DNA from: CAZCTC01 sp964501335
GTDB lineage: Bacteria; Chloroflexota; Anaerolineae; B4-G1; SLSP01
DNA: 64,000 nt
NCBI GenBank assembly: GCA_964501335.1
Contig: CAZCTC010000025.1
Coordinates: 33,409-97,408 of the forward strand
Reading direction: 5' to 3'
This document shows, piece by piece, positions 55,251 through 64,000 of this stretch. The notes under the pieces were generated by a model, which saw only the letters and a program-made list of their open reading frames with translations, did no database searches and had not been told where the DNA came from. Numbering within the stretch: position 1 is the stretch's first letter; each line of letters opens with the position of its first letter. The position numbers were made by a program, and so were the translations under genes.

Positions 55251-58037
55251 TTAGCGAATCACAATGCTGACCAGTCGGCCGCCGTTCGCTACAATCACCT
55301 TCAGCACTTCCTTGCCTTCCGTATAGCGCACCACATTCGGCTCATTCAGCGCCGCCGCCTTGATCGTCGCCTCATCGGCATTCGCCGCCACCACCACCTT
55401 ACCGCGGATCTTCCCGTTGATCTGCACCGGAATCTCCACGCTGTCTTCCACCAGCATCGCCTCATCCCAGGTCGGCCAGGGCTGCTGATGGACACTGTAA
55501 GGCTGATTCAAATGCGCCCACAACTCCTCGCTCAGATGCGGCATCGCCGGCGCAATCAACAGCGTCAGCGTCCGCATCGCCTCATCCCAGGCCGGCGTTC
55601 CCCAGCACTGCGGCTTCGCCTTGCCCAGGGCATTGGTATATTCCATCAACCCGGAAATAACCGTGTTGAAATTAAAGCTCTCCAGATCCGTCGTGACCCG
55701 CTTGATCGCCTTGTGCTGATCGCGGCGCAGGCTCCGTTCCGCCTCGGGCGTCGCTTCACCGCGTTCCCGGGGAGCCTCCATCACCGTGGCCCAAAGGCGA
55801 TTGGTCCAGCGCACGATCCCTTCGATCCCTTTGCTGTCCCAGGGGCCGCCCATCTCCCAACGCCATCCGAACATCAGATAAGCCCGCACGCTGTCGGCGC
55901 CGTAGGCCGCCACCAGTGCATCGGGCGCCACCACATTCTTCTTGCTCTTCGACATCTTCTCTACTTCCAGATGGTAGAGGATATCGCTCAACGCCCCATT
56001 GCCCTCTTTGTTGGGAATTGCAATCGGCGTCCCTTCGGCCACCTGCACCACCACCAGACTGCCTTCAGCACCCGGTTCCCCCGTGCGTACCTTCAGGCTC
56101 ACATCGTCACGATCCATCACCTCGCCGCAAATCCGGGTGTCGCTGCGGCCCAGCGCCGGCCAGCTTTCCGGAACATCGAAGGGATAGACCCGGATAATTT
56201 CCGCCTGGAAGGCCGAACCGTCCCAGTGGCCGGTCACTTCGGCGCAATCGCCGTCGCGCGGCTCGCCCAGGATGATCCCCTGATTGCGCAACTGCTTCAT
56301 CGGCTCATCGAAATCGACCAGCCCGGCATCGCGCAGCGCTTTGGTGAAGAACCGGGTGTAGATCAGATGCATCGTCGCATGTTCCGCCCCACCCGTATAG
56401 GTATCGACCGGCATCCAGTATTTGCCTTCCGCCGGGTCCCAGGGAGAGGAATCGGCATGAGCCGCCTGCCCTTCCTGGTAATAGGGACTGAGATAGGCAT
56501 ATTGATACCATGACGAACACATGAAAGTATCCATCGTGTCGGTCTCCCGACGGGCAGGCCCACCGCACTGCGGACAGGTCGTGTGCAGGAAACCCTCATG
56601 ATACTTCAACGGGCTCTCACCCGTCGGCATGAAATCCACATCGTCCGGCAGCATCACCGGCAACTCTTCATAAGGCACCGGCACCAAACCGCAATGATCG
56701 CAGTAGAGCATCGGAATCGGCGCGCCCCAATAACGCTGCCGGCTGATCAACCAGTCGCGCAGGCGGTAATTGATCGCCGCCTTGCCCAATCCCTGTTCGG
56801 CCAGCCACTCGATCACCTTGCCCTTGCCGGGCAGCGGGGCAGGCGTCCCATCAAAAATCCCCGAATTCATCATCACACCCTCGCCGGGCTGCGGAGTCTG
56901 CGGCTCGCCACCGTCCCACTCCGGCGTCCGAATCACCACCCGAATGGGCAGCTCGAACTTGCGGGCAAAGGCAAAATCACGTTCATCGTGAGCCGGGACA
57001 GCCATAATCGCCCCGGTTCCGTAAGTCATCATCACATAATCGGCCACCCAGATTGGGATGCGCTCGCCGTTGACCGGATTGATCGCATAAGCACCCGTGA
57101 AGACCCCGGTCTTTTCCTTATCGGTGCTCAGCCGCTCGATCTCGCTCTGACGCGCAGCCTGCGCCCGATAGACCCGCACCGCTTCCTGAAATTCCGGTTT
57201 AGTGATGCTCAACACCAGCGGATGCTCCGGCGCCAGCACCATAAAGGTCACGCCCCAAAGCGTATCCGGCCGGGTTGTAAAGACCACCAGATTTCCTTCA
57301 CCGGCAACTTCGGCCGGCAGATCCTCCGCCGCCACCTTAAAGGTCACTTCGGCGCCTTCACTGCGGCCGATCCAGTTGCGCTGCAACGCAATGATCTTTT
57401 CAGGCCAGTCCACCCTGGAAAAATCCAACAGTTCTTCGGCATATTTAGTAATCCGGAAGAACCACTGCTCCAGATCCTTCTTGACCACCGGCGTGCCACA
57501 GCGTTCGCAGACGCGATCCGTACCGATCACCTGCTCGCGGGCCACCGTCGTCTTACAGGTCGGGCAATAATCGACCGGGGACATGGCCCGGTAAGCCAGC
57601 CCCATATCGTAAAGCTTACGGAAGAACCACTGCGTCCAGCGATAATACCCCGGCAGGCAGGAAACCGCCTCCCGCTGCCAGTCGAACATTGCCCCCATCG
57701 AGCGCAACTGGTCACGCTCGTGTTCCACATTCCGCATCGTCCAGACACCGGGATGAATTCCCCGCTGAATGGCCGCATTCTCCGCCGGCAGACCAAAGGC
57801 ATCAAATCCCATCGGGAAAAGGACATTGTACCCTTGCATCCGCTTAAACCGGGCGCGCACATCGCTAGGGGTCATCGCATACCAGTGGCCGATGTGCAAG
57901 TCCCCACTGGGATAAGGCAACATCGTCAGCGCATAAAACTTCGGCTTATTGGGATCAATCACTGACCGGTACAAATGATCCGCTTCCCAACGCTTTTGCC
58001 ACTTACCTTCGATTTCCTGTGGATGATAGGGTTCCAT
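55251..58037 (-). CDS. leuS: Leucyl-tRNA synthetase
   Basis: A class I aminoacyl-tRNA synthetase of 928 residues. It has the HIGH motif in YPSGDLHIGHWYAM, the zinc-type segment CPTCKTTV, the CP1 editing domain (about 220-420, with TTRPDTLWGVTFM), the leucine-specific region and the KMSKS motif in EKMSKSKKNVV, followed by the anticodon-binding domain. ATG 58037 was chosen because GAGGAGGACA lies upstream; the frame is open to 58106 without support. No T-box leader is visible. Confidence 0.96.
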   Translation of the reverse strand: MEPYHPQEIEGKWQKRWEADHLYRSVIDPNKPKFYALTMLPYPSGDLHIGHWYAMTPSDVRARFKRMQGYNVLFPMGFDAFGLPAENAAIQRGIHPGVWTMRNVEHERDQLRSMGAMFDWQREAVSCLPGYYRWTQWFFRKLYDMGLAYRAMSPVDYCPTCKTTVAREQVIGTDRVCERCGTPVVKKDLEQWFFRITKYAEELLDFSRVDWPEKIIALQRNWIGRSEGAEVTFKVAAEDLPAEVAGEGNLVVFTTRPDTLWGVTFMVLAPEHPLVLSITKPEFQEAVRVYRAQAARQSEIERLSTDKEKTGVFTGAYAINPVNGERIPIWVADYVMMTYGTGAIMAVPAHDERDFAFARKFELPIRVVIRTPEWDGGEPQTPQPGEGVMMNSGIFDGTPAPLPGKGKVIEWLAEQGLGKAAINYRLRDWLISRQRYWGAPIPMLYCDHCGLVPVPYEELPVMLPDDVDFMPTGESPLKYHEGFLHTTCPQCGGPARRETDTMDTFMCSSWYQYAYLSPYYQEGQAAHADSSPWDPAEGKYWMPVDTYTGGAEHATMHLIYTRFFTKALRDAGLVDFDEPMKQLRNQGIILGEPRDGDCAEVTGHWDGSAFQAEIIRVYPFDVPESWPALGRSDTRICGEVMDRDDVSLKVRTGEPGAEGSLVVVQVAEGTPIAIPNKEGNGALSDILYHLEVEKMSKSKKNVVAPDALVAAYGADSVRAYLMFGWRWEMGGPWDSKGIEGIVRWTNRLWATVMEAPRERGEATPEAERSLRRDQHKAIKRVTTDLESFNFNTVISGLMEYTNALGKAKPQCWGTPAWDEAMRTLTLLIAPAMPHLSEELWAHLNQPYSVHQQPWPTWDEAMLVEDSVEIPVQINGKIRGKVVVAANADEATIKAAALNEPNVVRYTEGKEVLKVIVANGGRLVSIVIR

Positions 58038-58217
58038 AACTGTCCTCCTCAAATCAACATTCAACAGCCGGCCGTCTGGGATCATTCCGGAACGGCCGGC
58101 CGGCAAAATTTTGGCTATTGTACCTTAAGGCAGATAAAATGCCAGTTGAATTTATTGTCACCCAATGTTTTTTTCTTCTACGTTTTCCAGGTTAACCGCA
58201 CCGATTGATTTTTTATA

Positions 58218-58253
58218 ATCAAATCGCCCGCCTTTTCAGGCGGGCGATTTGAT
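58218..58253. terminator. Hairpin between the LysM gene and leuS
   Basis: A perfect 15-bp stem (58218-58232 with 58239-58253) with a 6-base loop lies 21 bases beyond the stop of the minus-strand LysM gene. On that strand the sequence after it, ATAAAAAA, has no T-run, so it is a weak terminator candidate. Confidence 0.5.
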
Positions 58254-58273
58254 AAGTTCAAAACCGACCGGCT

Positions 58274-58726
58274 TTATTCCTCAGGAATCCGGGGAATCTT
58301 GAAAACCTGCCCGGGATGAATCAGGGACGGATTGGCACCGATGATCTCTTTGTTGGCCTCATAAATGACCGGCCACCTGGCGCCTTTGCCGTAATAATGA
58401 AGGGCGATTTTGCTCAGGCTGTCGCCCGGAACCACCGTATATTCATCCAGATATTCCGACTGAGGCGGTTCCTCATGGGTGATCGTTGAAGTAAAACTGG
58501 TGTTAGGATCAGGCTCTTTATCCTCATCCTTCTTCCCGGGGCTAAAATCTTTTTTTTTGCCCCCCTCCGACTTATCATCCGCTTTATCCAGACTGGAAGA
58601 GATTTTCGAGGAAGTTTCCGGGGCCGGATTTCTTTCTTCCTGGGCAGCTCCCTTGGGGCGAATGCTGGTATGGGCCTTATCCCCGCCTTCGTCCTCAGGC
58701 AGCAAATGACTCTTCTTTTCGTCCAT
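58274..58726 (-). CDS. LysM-domain protein
   Basis: A 150-residue protein. The first 95 residues are a highly charged low-complexity region (Glu, Lys, Asp, Ser). The C-terminal 50 residues are one LysM domain of the YgaU type (YTVVPGDSLSKIALHYYGKG, then HPGQVFKIP). No signal peptide is seen, so it could bind peptidoglycan fragments after another mode of export or act inside the cell. AAAGGAGC precedes ATG 58726. Confidence 0.82.
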   Translation of the reverse strand: MDEKKSHLLPEDEGGDKAHTSIRPKGAAQEERNPAPETSSKISSSLDKADDKSEGGKKKDFSPGKKDEDKEPDPNTSFTSTITHEEPPQSEYLDEYTVVPGDSLSKIALHYYGKGARWPVIYEANKEIIGANPSLIHPGQVFKIPRIPEE

Positions 58727-58800
58727 CGTGCCGCTCCTTTCTGATCGGATCCGAAATGCAGATATCCTTATTATAGACAAGATCCTGTAAGTCACCAGTC

Positions 58801-58834
58801 AAAAAAAAAGGGCCCGGTCAGAAAAACCGGGCCC
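58801..58834 (-). terminator. Intrinsic terminator of the ferritin-like gene
   Basis: On the minus strand a 9-bp GC stem (58834-58826 with 58818-58810) is followed by nine T (58809-58801). Confidence 0.9.
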
Positions 58835-58851
58835 CAAGCAACGTTGCTGAC

Positions 58852-59367
58852 TCAGAACTTAGGAGCTTCCTCGTTCACTCCCGTGGAGAAAAGCCCGCCT
58901 TCAGCAACCCGACTGAGTTGCTTATCCGTCCGGCTTTCCTCATCCAAGGTTTCCTTCAGCATGTCGGCCACTTCATTATAGCCCAACTGCTTCGCATAGG
59001 AGCAGGCCGTTCCATACGCAGCAATCTCGTAGTGCTCCACCCGTTGCGCTGCACCGATCAGCGCAGCATCCCGCACTTTGGGATCAGCAGCGACCTCGCG
59101 AATAATTTCATCGCCCTCGCTGATAATCCCCTGCATCCCTTTGCAGACGAAATTCGTCGGGCAGGTCCCCCCTACCCGGGTAAAGATCTTTTCCAACCGT
59201 TCGATCTGGCGTCGGGTTGTATCCAGATGACTTTGCAGTGCTTTGCGCAGCTCCGGTGAAGAAGCCGCCTGAACCATCTTCGGCAGCGAATCCGCCACCA
59301 TTCGTTCCGCCGAGTGCAGGTCGCACAACTCATGGAACAGTAGATTGTGCAAGGAATCGATTTGCAT
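58852..59367 (-). CDS. DUF892 / YciF-type ferritin-like protein
   Basis: A 171-residue four-helix protein of the YciE/YciF family: LHNLLFHELCDLHSAERM, the LEKIFTRVGGTCPTNFVCKGM region, RVEHYEIAAYGTA and the DEESRTDKQLS segment. Glu and His residues in helices 1, 3 and 4 are placed as for a di-iron site. Family members respond to osmotic or oxidative stress, and function is mostly inferred. AAGGAGG precedes the ATG. Confidence 0.9.
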   Translation of the reverse strand: MQIDSLHNLLFHELCDLHSAERMVADSLPKMVQAASSPELRKALQSHLDTTRRQIERLEKIFTRVGGTCPTNFVCKGMQGIISEGDEIIREVAADPKVRDAALIGAAQRVEHYEIAAYGTACSYAKQLGYNEVADMLKETLDEESRTDKQLSRVAEGGLFSTGVNEEAPKF

Positions 59368-59578
59368 TAAAAACCTCCTTCACTGACTGGCAAGGTGTAA
59401 TGGACCATTCACATCACTCTTGCCGATGCCCCTATCCTAATTCCATCTAAATCTAAAAGCTATAGATCGAGATAGAAGCCGGGATATAGAAGGAGATATA
59501 TTTTCAGTAAAAATTGCACTTACAATCAAAAATAAGTGGATTTATTACACGCTACCTTCAATTTTAGACCGGAAGTGA
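59368..59578. other. Intergenic region without a gene
   Basis: The 211 bases between the ferritin-like gene and the methyltransferase gene are relatively AT-rich. I see no coding frame or clear terminator. The upstream part should hold the ferritin-like gene promoter, but no good match is visible. Confidence 0.35.
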
Positions 59579-60409
59579 TTATTTTTCCAGGTTTTCGCGC
59601 AGCCAGGCATACATCAATACCCCGCCCGCAATTGAGACATTCAAGGAATCCGCCTTCCCCACCATGGGCAAATGCACCCAGCGCTGAATTCCGGCCGCCA
59701 CATCCGGGGAAAGACCGCGCGCTTCGTTGCCCAACACCAACGCGACACTCCCGCCCCAGACCGCTTTTCCCCACAACTCGCCCTCGTGAGCGTGCGCCCC
59801 GAGCAGCCGCAATCCCCGGGCCTGCAACTGCGCCAGCACTCCCGTCACGTCGGAACTCAGCACCAACGGCAAGTTGAACAAAGACCCCATGCTGGAACGC
59901 ACCGCCCGGGGTTCATAAGGATCGACACCGGGCTCCAACAGCACCACCAGGGCGGCGCCAACGGCATCCGCCGTCCGCAGCAACGTCCCCAAATTCCCCG
60001 GATCCTGCAAGCGATCCAATACCAGCACCAGACATCGCTCCGGCAATACCACCGATTCCAACGATCGTTCCAGCCGGGCAAAGGTGACCACCAATCCCTG
60101 CGGCGCCTCACGATCCGAAAGGCTTTCCATCACATGCTTCGAAACCGGCACCAAGGAGGCCCCGGTCTGCCGGAACCGCTTCAAAAGAGAGGCCGCCTCC
60201 ATGCCATCGAAAAGTTCTTCACAATAAAAAACTTCCAGGGGGCGCGCGCCGGCATCCAGGGCCATATGCAAAGCTTGCAACCCCTCCACTCGAAAACGGC
60301 CCTGCTGCCGGCGTTCCTTGCGATCTTCAAGCTTGCGTAAAGTCACAATCCGGCGATTTGCCGTACTGGTAATCAGCTCCAGTTCCTCAGCAGCCATCGA
60401 TTCCCTCAT
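59579..60409 (-). CDS. TrmH-type (SpoU) RNA 2'-O-methyltransferase
   Basis: A SAM-dependent rRNA or tRNA ribose methyltransferase of 276 residues. The N-terminal substrate-binding domain has RFRVEGLQAL. The SPOUT domain has the three motifs: RLQDPGNLGTLLRTADA, VLGNEARGLS and MVGKADSLNVSIAGGV, the last forming the knotted SAM site. The start at 60409 overlaps the response-regulator stop as ATGA; a second ATG four codons on has a better GAGGGA site. The RNA target is not known. Confidence 0.9.
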   Translation of the reverse strand: MRESMAAEELELITSTANRRIVTLRKLEDRKERRQQGRFRVEGLQALHMALDAGARPLEVFYCEELFDGMEAASLLKRFRQTGASLVPVSKHVMESLSDREAPQGLVVTFARLERSLESVVLPERCLVLVLDRLQDPGNLGTLLRTADAVGAALVVLLEPGVDPYEPRAVRSSMGSLFNLPLVLSSDVTGVLAQLQARGLRLLGAHAHEGELWGKAVWGGSVALVLGNEARGLSPDVAAGIQRWVHLPMVGKADSLNVSIAGGVLMYAWLRENLEK

Positions 60410-61059
60410 TCCGTCCGCACCACGCCCTCACGCCAGGCATACACGGCCGCCTGGGTTCGGTCCCCGAGGTGCAACTTACTCAAAATATTGCTCACATACC
60501 CTTTAACAGTCTTCTCACTGATCACCAGCCGCTCCGCAATCTCCGCATTGGAAAGTCCCTCTGCGATCAGCCGCAACACATCCATCTCCCGATCGGTCAA
60601 TTCGGTAAAAGGATTGGGACTCTCTTCCCGGGCCCCACGCAGTTCGGCAATCAAGCGGGTCGCCACCCGGGGATGGATCACGGCATGGCCCTGCGCCGCC
60701 GCCCGAATGGCCATGGCCAGATCTTCCGGGTCCATATCCTTCAACAGGTACGACAACGCCCCGGCTTTGACCGCCGGGAAAATATGCGAATCTTCGTGAT
60801 ATGAAGTCAAAACCACGACCTGAGTGCGCGGACTGATCCGGCGAATCCGCCGGGTCGCCTCGACCCCATCAATGCCGGGCATCGCCAGATCCATCAACAC
60901 CACATCCGGTACCAGTTCCGATGCCAGCCGAACGGCTTCTTCTCCAGCCGCCGCCTCCGCCACCACCACCAGATCCGGTTGAGTTTCCAGATAAGCCCGG
61001 ACCCCTCGACGCACTACAGCATGATCATCCACAATTAAAATCGAGATCGGCTCTCCCAT
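60406..61059 (-). CDS. NarL/FixJ-family response regulator
   Basis: A 217-residue regulator with a receiver domain (ILIVDDHAVVRRG, phospho-acceptor Asp57 in LMDLAMPG, and the conserved Lys in YLLKDM) and a C-terminal LuxR-type helix-turn-helix (LTDREMDVLRLIAEGLSNAEIAERL). It is encoded 19 bases after the histidine kinase gene, forming a cognate pair. GGAGG precedes ATG 61059. Targets cannot be read from the window. Confidence 0.93.
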   Translation of the reverse strand: MGEPISILIVDDHAVVRRGVRAYLETQPDLVVVAEAAAGEEAVRLASELVPDVVLMDLAMPGIDGVEATRRIRRISPRTQVVVLTSYHEDSHIFPAVKAGALSYLLKDMDPEDLAMAIRAAAQGHAVIHPRVATRLIAELRGAREESPNPFTELTDREMDVLRLIAEGLSNAEIAERLVISEKTVKGYVSNILSKLHLGDRTQAAVYAWREGVVRTE

Positions 61060-61078
61060 AATGCCTCCATAGCTCGCC

Positions 61079-62569
61079 CTAGGGCAAGGCCGCACGCACC
61101 GTCGTGCCGGTTCCCTGGCGACTTTCTATTTGCAAAGTTCCCCCCAACGCTTCCACCCGTTCCCGCATACTGCGCAGACCCAGGCCTTTTCCCTGCGCCG
61201 ATACCACATCAAAACCCCGCCCGTCATCCTTCACACTCAAAACGACTCCCGGACCCGCACAATTTAACTGCACCTCAATCGCATGGGCCCCACTGTGCCG
61301 CGAGGTATTGGAAAGCGCCTCCTGCATCACCCGAAAAAGCGCCTGTTCCAGCACCAGAGAAAGCGGTCGTTCCCCGTTGATCCATACGGTAATAGGAACA
61401 CCGGTCTGTTGCGACCATTCCCGGGCATACTCCCGCACCGCCATCGCCAACCCTTTACCCTCCAAAGCCGCCGGGCGCAATTCCCGAATCAAAGCGGTCA
61501 ATTCCTTCTGGGCCTGCTGGGAAAGTTGCCGCGCCTCAGAAACCTTCTCCCGTGCCGCCGCCCGATCCCGCTCCCACAGCGCTTCCGCCGCTCCCAATGT
61601 CATTGTCGCCGCAAAAACTTCCTGCTTAACCGAATCGTGCAAATCCCGGGCCAATCGGTTACGCTCTTCCAGAGCCGCCAGCTGTTCACGAGTTTGCAAC
61701 AAGGTCCGCACCTGCTCCGCCATCAAATTGAGCTGCAGTCCCAGCTGCGCAATCTCATCCTGCGACTGATCCTGAATCGTCACCGAGAAATCACCGCGCC
61801 CCCAGCTTTCCGCGGCCTGAGCCAGATTGCGTAACCGCTTTGTCAATCCCCGGGCCGTGATAAACCCGAAAACGGTCCCCAACAACCCGGCGGCCAGAAT
61901 CACCACAATCAAACTCTCACCGATAAAGATCATCGAAGAACGGAAATAATCATCGCTGGCCGACTGAAACGAAAGCCGGGTTACCAGGTAGAGAGCCCCT
62001 AAGATTTTCCCGTTTTCATCCTCGATAGGAGCCGCGATCAGATAATTGTTATTGGTAGCTTTTTCAAAAAGACGATCACTCTCTGTCTCTCCGGTCAGAG
62101 CACGGGTCAATACGTCCGGCGCCCTGGACATTCCCTTCGGGATAAAAAGCTGCCCTTCCACTCCCAATCCGGCCGGGATGGAACTCAAAAAATTCCCCTC
62201 AGCATCCACCACCACCAGTTCACTGCCCGTTCCCCCCGCAATGGCCGTCAATACCAACGGCTCTTCCGAACCTTGAACCTTTACCCCATGGGTATAGAAA
62301 TCCTCTAAAATAGCTCTTAATTTACCAAGATCCGGCGGGGTTTGTTCCAGAATAGGACGAACCGAAGGCGCAGCATACAGAGATAAAATTGCCGAAACCT
62401 GACGAGGCAATAATTCCGTAGAAACAATCAATAACCAGGCCCCGACAAAAACCACGACTTCCAGCACTGCAAGAGTTGCAACCGTAACTAAAGTATAGGA
62501 AAATGTCAGCTGCCAGCTCAACAAGCGGAAAGTAGCCAAGCGTTGTTGCCACTTCGGACCTTCCGGCAT
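61079..62569 (-). CDS. NarX/LiaS-type sensor histidine kinase
   Basis: A membrane kinase of 496 residues. Two hydrophobic segments (about 25-50 and 210-240) flank an extracytoplasmic sensor of about 160 residues resembling a Cache/dCACHE fold. HAMP (about 240-290), the HisKA_3 phosphoacceptor region (LARDLHDSVKQEVFA, His311) and a HATPase domain (MQEALSNTSRHSGA, VKDDGRGFD, GKGLGLRSMRERV) follow. The start is uncertain between 62569 and 62584; both have AAGG-type sites. The pair with the downstream NarL regulator is typical of envelope-stress or nitrate-type systems. Confidence 0.92.
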   Translation of the reverse strand: MPEGPKWQQRLATFRLLSWQLTFSYTLVTVATLAVLEVVVFVGAWLLIVSTELLPRQVSAILSLYAAPSVRPILEQTPPDLGKLRAILEDFYTHGVKVQGSEEPLVLTAIAGGTGSELVVVDAEGNFLSSIPAGLGVEGQLFIPKGMSRAPDVLTRALTGETESDRLFEKATNNNYLIAAPIEDENGKILGALYLVTRLSFQSASDDYFRSSMIFIGESLIVVILAAGLLGTVFGFITARGLTKRLRNLAQAAESWGRGDFSVTIQDQSQDEIAQLGLQLNLMAEQVRTLLQTREQLAALEERNRLARDLHDSVKQEVFAATMTLGAAEALWERDRAAAREKVSEARQLSQQAQKELTALIRELRPAALEGKGLAMAVREYAREWSQQTGVPITVWINGERPLSLVLEQALFRVMQEALSNTSRHSGAHAIEVQLNCAGPGVVLSVKDDGRGFDVVSAQGKGLGLRSMRERVEALGGTLQIESRQGTGTTVRAALP

Positions 62570-62687
62570 TCCTTTCCCTTTCATCCTTTAACCTTTCCCT
62601 TCCAGGCTTTCCGTAAAGAATAACAAAAAGCCTGCCCGTCGTCACCCGCCCAGAGAGGGGTTTTCCTGCCCCCCACAGGCGGGTTTA

Positions 62688-63854
62688 TTAGAAATTATTG
62701 TAGACAACCTTTCCCTGCGCTACCGTCAAATAAACACACCCCTCGCCATCCATCACCGTCAAATTGGCCCGCACACCCGTCCGCAAATTACCCCACGCTC
62801 CCAGGCACCCCATCGCCCGGGCCGGATTCAGGGTCGCCATCCTTACGGAATCAGTCAAAGAGACCCCCACCGTACGCACCATCGCCGCCACACATTGATT
62901 CAACGTTGCCGTGCTACCGGCCAACGTTCCATCAGGAGTCAAAGCCCGCCCTTCCCGCACGACCACAGGTGAGCCCACCAACGAATAATCTCCATCCGCC
63001 AGTCCGGCCGCCGCCATGGCATCGGAAATAAGCACAATCCGCTCCACCCCCAGACAACGCACCAACACCTTCATCGCCCCCGGATGGACATGGATCGTAT
63101 CGGCGATGAGTTCGGCCGTCACATACTCTGAGGTCAAAATCGCCCCCAACACCCCCGGCTCGCGCTGTTGAAATCCCCGCTGCGCATTAAAAGTATGCGT
63201 TACATGGGTATAAGGTCCGGCCAGCGCCTCAGCCGCCAACGTATAATCTGCATCACTGTGTCCCAACGCCACCACCACCCCCGCCTGCCGGAATCGAGCC
63301 GCCAAAGCCGCCGCCCCCGGCAATTCCGGCGCCAACGTTACCTGCCGAATCCATCCCTGCCCAATATCCAATAGAGCAGCCACTTCATCCAATGCCGGCG
63401 AGCGCAACCAGGAAGGATGAAAAGCCCCCCGCCGCCCTGGATTCAAAAAGGGCCCTTCCAAATGCAGGCCCAGCGGAGAAGCTCCCGCCACACCCTGTTC
63501 GAAAACTTTGACAAAAGCCGCCACACGCTGCTGCAAAGTGACAGCATCCGGGGCCGCCAGCGAAACGAGAAACCCCGTCACACCGGTCTGCACCACCCGG
63601 GAAGCATAAACCTGCAATTCACTCAGCGCATCATCCGATTCTCCAAAGGTTATTCCATAGCCCCCATGGACATGGATGTCGAGAAATCCCGGCACAATCC
63701 AAAGGCCGCGTAAATCCAACCGCTTTCCTGAAACAGACGGCACATTTTCCATAGGCCCCATGTAAACCAACCGCCCATCATCATCGATCACTACGGCCCC
63801 TTCAGACAAGGGTCCAGCCGAAGTCCATAGGTTGGCATAATCCAAATGCAACAT
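62688..63854 (-). CDS. nagA: N-acetylglucosamine-6-phosphate deacetylase
   Basis: It deacetylates GlcNAc-6-phosphate in amino-sugar catabolism and cell-wall recycling. The 388-residue amidohydrolase has DIHVHGG (His61, His63), LHLEGPFLNPGRRGAF, ALGHSDA, VTHTFNAQ and the catalytic LISDAMAAAGL. GGGAGG precedes ATG 63854; an open frame to 63887 has less support. No nagB or transporter lies nearby. Confidence 0.94.
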   Translation of the reverse strand: MLHLDYANLWTSAGPLSEGAVVIDDDGRLVYMGPMENVPSVSGKRLDLRGLWIVPGFLDIHVHGGYGITFGESDDALSELQVYASRVVQTGVTGFLVSLAAPDAVTLQQRVAAFVKVFEQGVAGASPLGLHLEGPFLNPGRRGAFHPSWLRSPALDEVAALLDIGQGWIRQVTLAPELPGAAALAARFRQAGVVVALGHSDADYTLAAEALAGPYTHVTHTFNAQRGFQQREPGVLGAILTSEYVTAELIADTIHVHPGAMKVLVRCLGVERIVLISDAMAAAGLADGDYSLVGSPVVVREGRALTPDGTLAGSTATLNQCVAAMVRTVGVSLTDSVRMATLNPARAMGCLGAWGNLRTGVRANLTVMDGEGCVYLTVAQGKVVYNNF

Positions 63855-63928
63855 TCCACGACCTCCCCCCGATGTCACTAAGCCCAATCATAAAGCCGCC
63901 ACGGGTGCTGTCAAATCTGGGAGATAAC

Positions 63929-63959
63929 AAAAAGTCCGCCCGACGATGTCGGGCGGACT
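63929..63959 (-). terminator. Terminator of the rRNA gene
   Basis: On the minus strand a perfect 12-bp stem (63959-63948 with 63944-63933) with a 3-base loop is followed by five T. It lies about 20 bases beyond the 5S rRNA end, as expected for the end of an rRNA operon. Confidence 0.8.
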
Positions 63960-63979
63960 CAATAAGGACAAAAGAAAAG

Positions 63980-64000
63980 TCCCTTGGCAATGACCTACTC
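63980..64000 (-). rRNA. rrf: 5S ribosomal RNA, 3' end (rest outside window)
   Basis: Read on the minus strand, the last bases give GAGTAGGTCATTGCCAAGGG, which is the conserved 3' end of bacterial 5S rRNA (the GTAGGNC-NTTGCCA block). A terminator follows. Only about 20 bases are inside the window, so identification rests on this block and the context. Confidence 0.7.

Noticed and set aside
55176..57965. Two long plus-strand open frames opposite leuS
   Set aside because: leuS is unmistakable, and the shadows are Arg/His-rich with no known motif.
58038..58273. T-box leader for leuS
   Set aside because: No T-box sequence or antiterminator could be found between the LysM gene and leuS.

Overview
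The window reads as chromosomal DNA of a member of the Chloroflexota, most likely the Anaerolineae. This is inferred from moderately high GC, a short EF-Ts, many secreted proteins with Pro/Thr linkers, TPR/zinc-ribbon membrane proteins of a kind common in that phylum, a C-terminal YLP-type motif on surface proteins, and a serine hydroxymethyltransferase fused to an aminomethyltransferase. I see no phage genes, insertion sequences, CRISPR arrays or tRNA genes. The right edge catches the 3' end of a 5S rRNA gene on the minus strand.

Region by region. 1-7554: a translation/envelope housekeeping string (rpsB-tsf-pyrH-frr-uppS-cdsA), then class I fructose-bisphosphatase, transcription terminator Rho and a HIT-family hydrolase. 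7555-14156: a polytopic membrane protein, alpha-glucan phosphorylase, metK, rplS and a class I glutamine-amidotransferase-like hydrolase. 14228-17498: a five-gene minus-strand operon (PAP2-like membrane protein, D-cysteine desulfhydrase-like PLP enzyme, two linked anchored proteins of unknown function, YtxH-like protein). 17594-19194: a GT4 glycosyltransferase coupled to a TPR protein. 19337-28756: a surface cluster with its own consensus promoter, containing a TadE-anchored multidomain protein of 1083 residues, a secreted 810-residue protein, an anchored protein, a second TadE protein and a TadG/vWA protein whose vWA domain is split by a carbohydrate-binding-like insertion. 28777-33647: a flavoprotein, DegV, a degenerate histidine kinase and a LysM/M23 lipoprotein. 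33677-37613: a small helical protein and two paralogous TPR/zinc-ribbon/membrane proteins. 37628-45222: a GH13 glucosidase, an EamA transporter, a GAF/PAS histidine kinase and a KimA-like potassium importer. 45388-53226: a secreted protein, the GlyA-GcvT fusion, a TPR protein and L-serine dehydratase, which together form a serine/glycine node. 53223-64000: rnhB, a glycosyltransferase, leuS, a LysM protein, a DUF892 ferritin-like protein, a TrmH-type methyltransferase, a NarL-type two-component pair, nagA and the 5S rRNA end.

Two layers deserve most attention. The first is the TadE/TadG-type surface cluster, which shares novel modules between adjacent proteins and has no pilus ATPase or secretin in the window. 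The second is a family of intergenic hairpin elements, about nine composite copies plus six or so simple hairpins. Their stems keep the same shape while the stem sequence varies, and most lack the downstream T-run of an ordinary terminator on the strand of the preceding gene.
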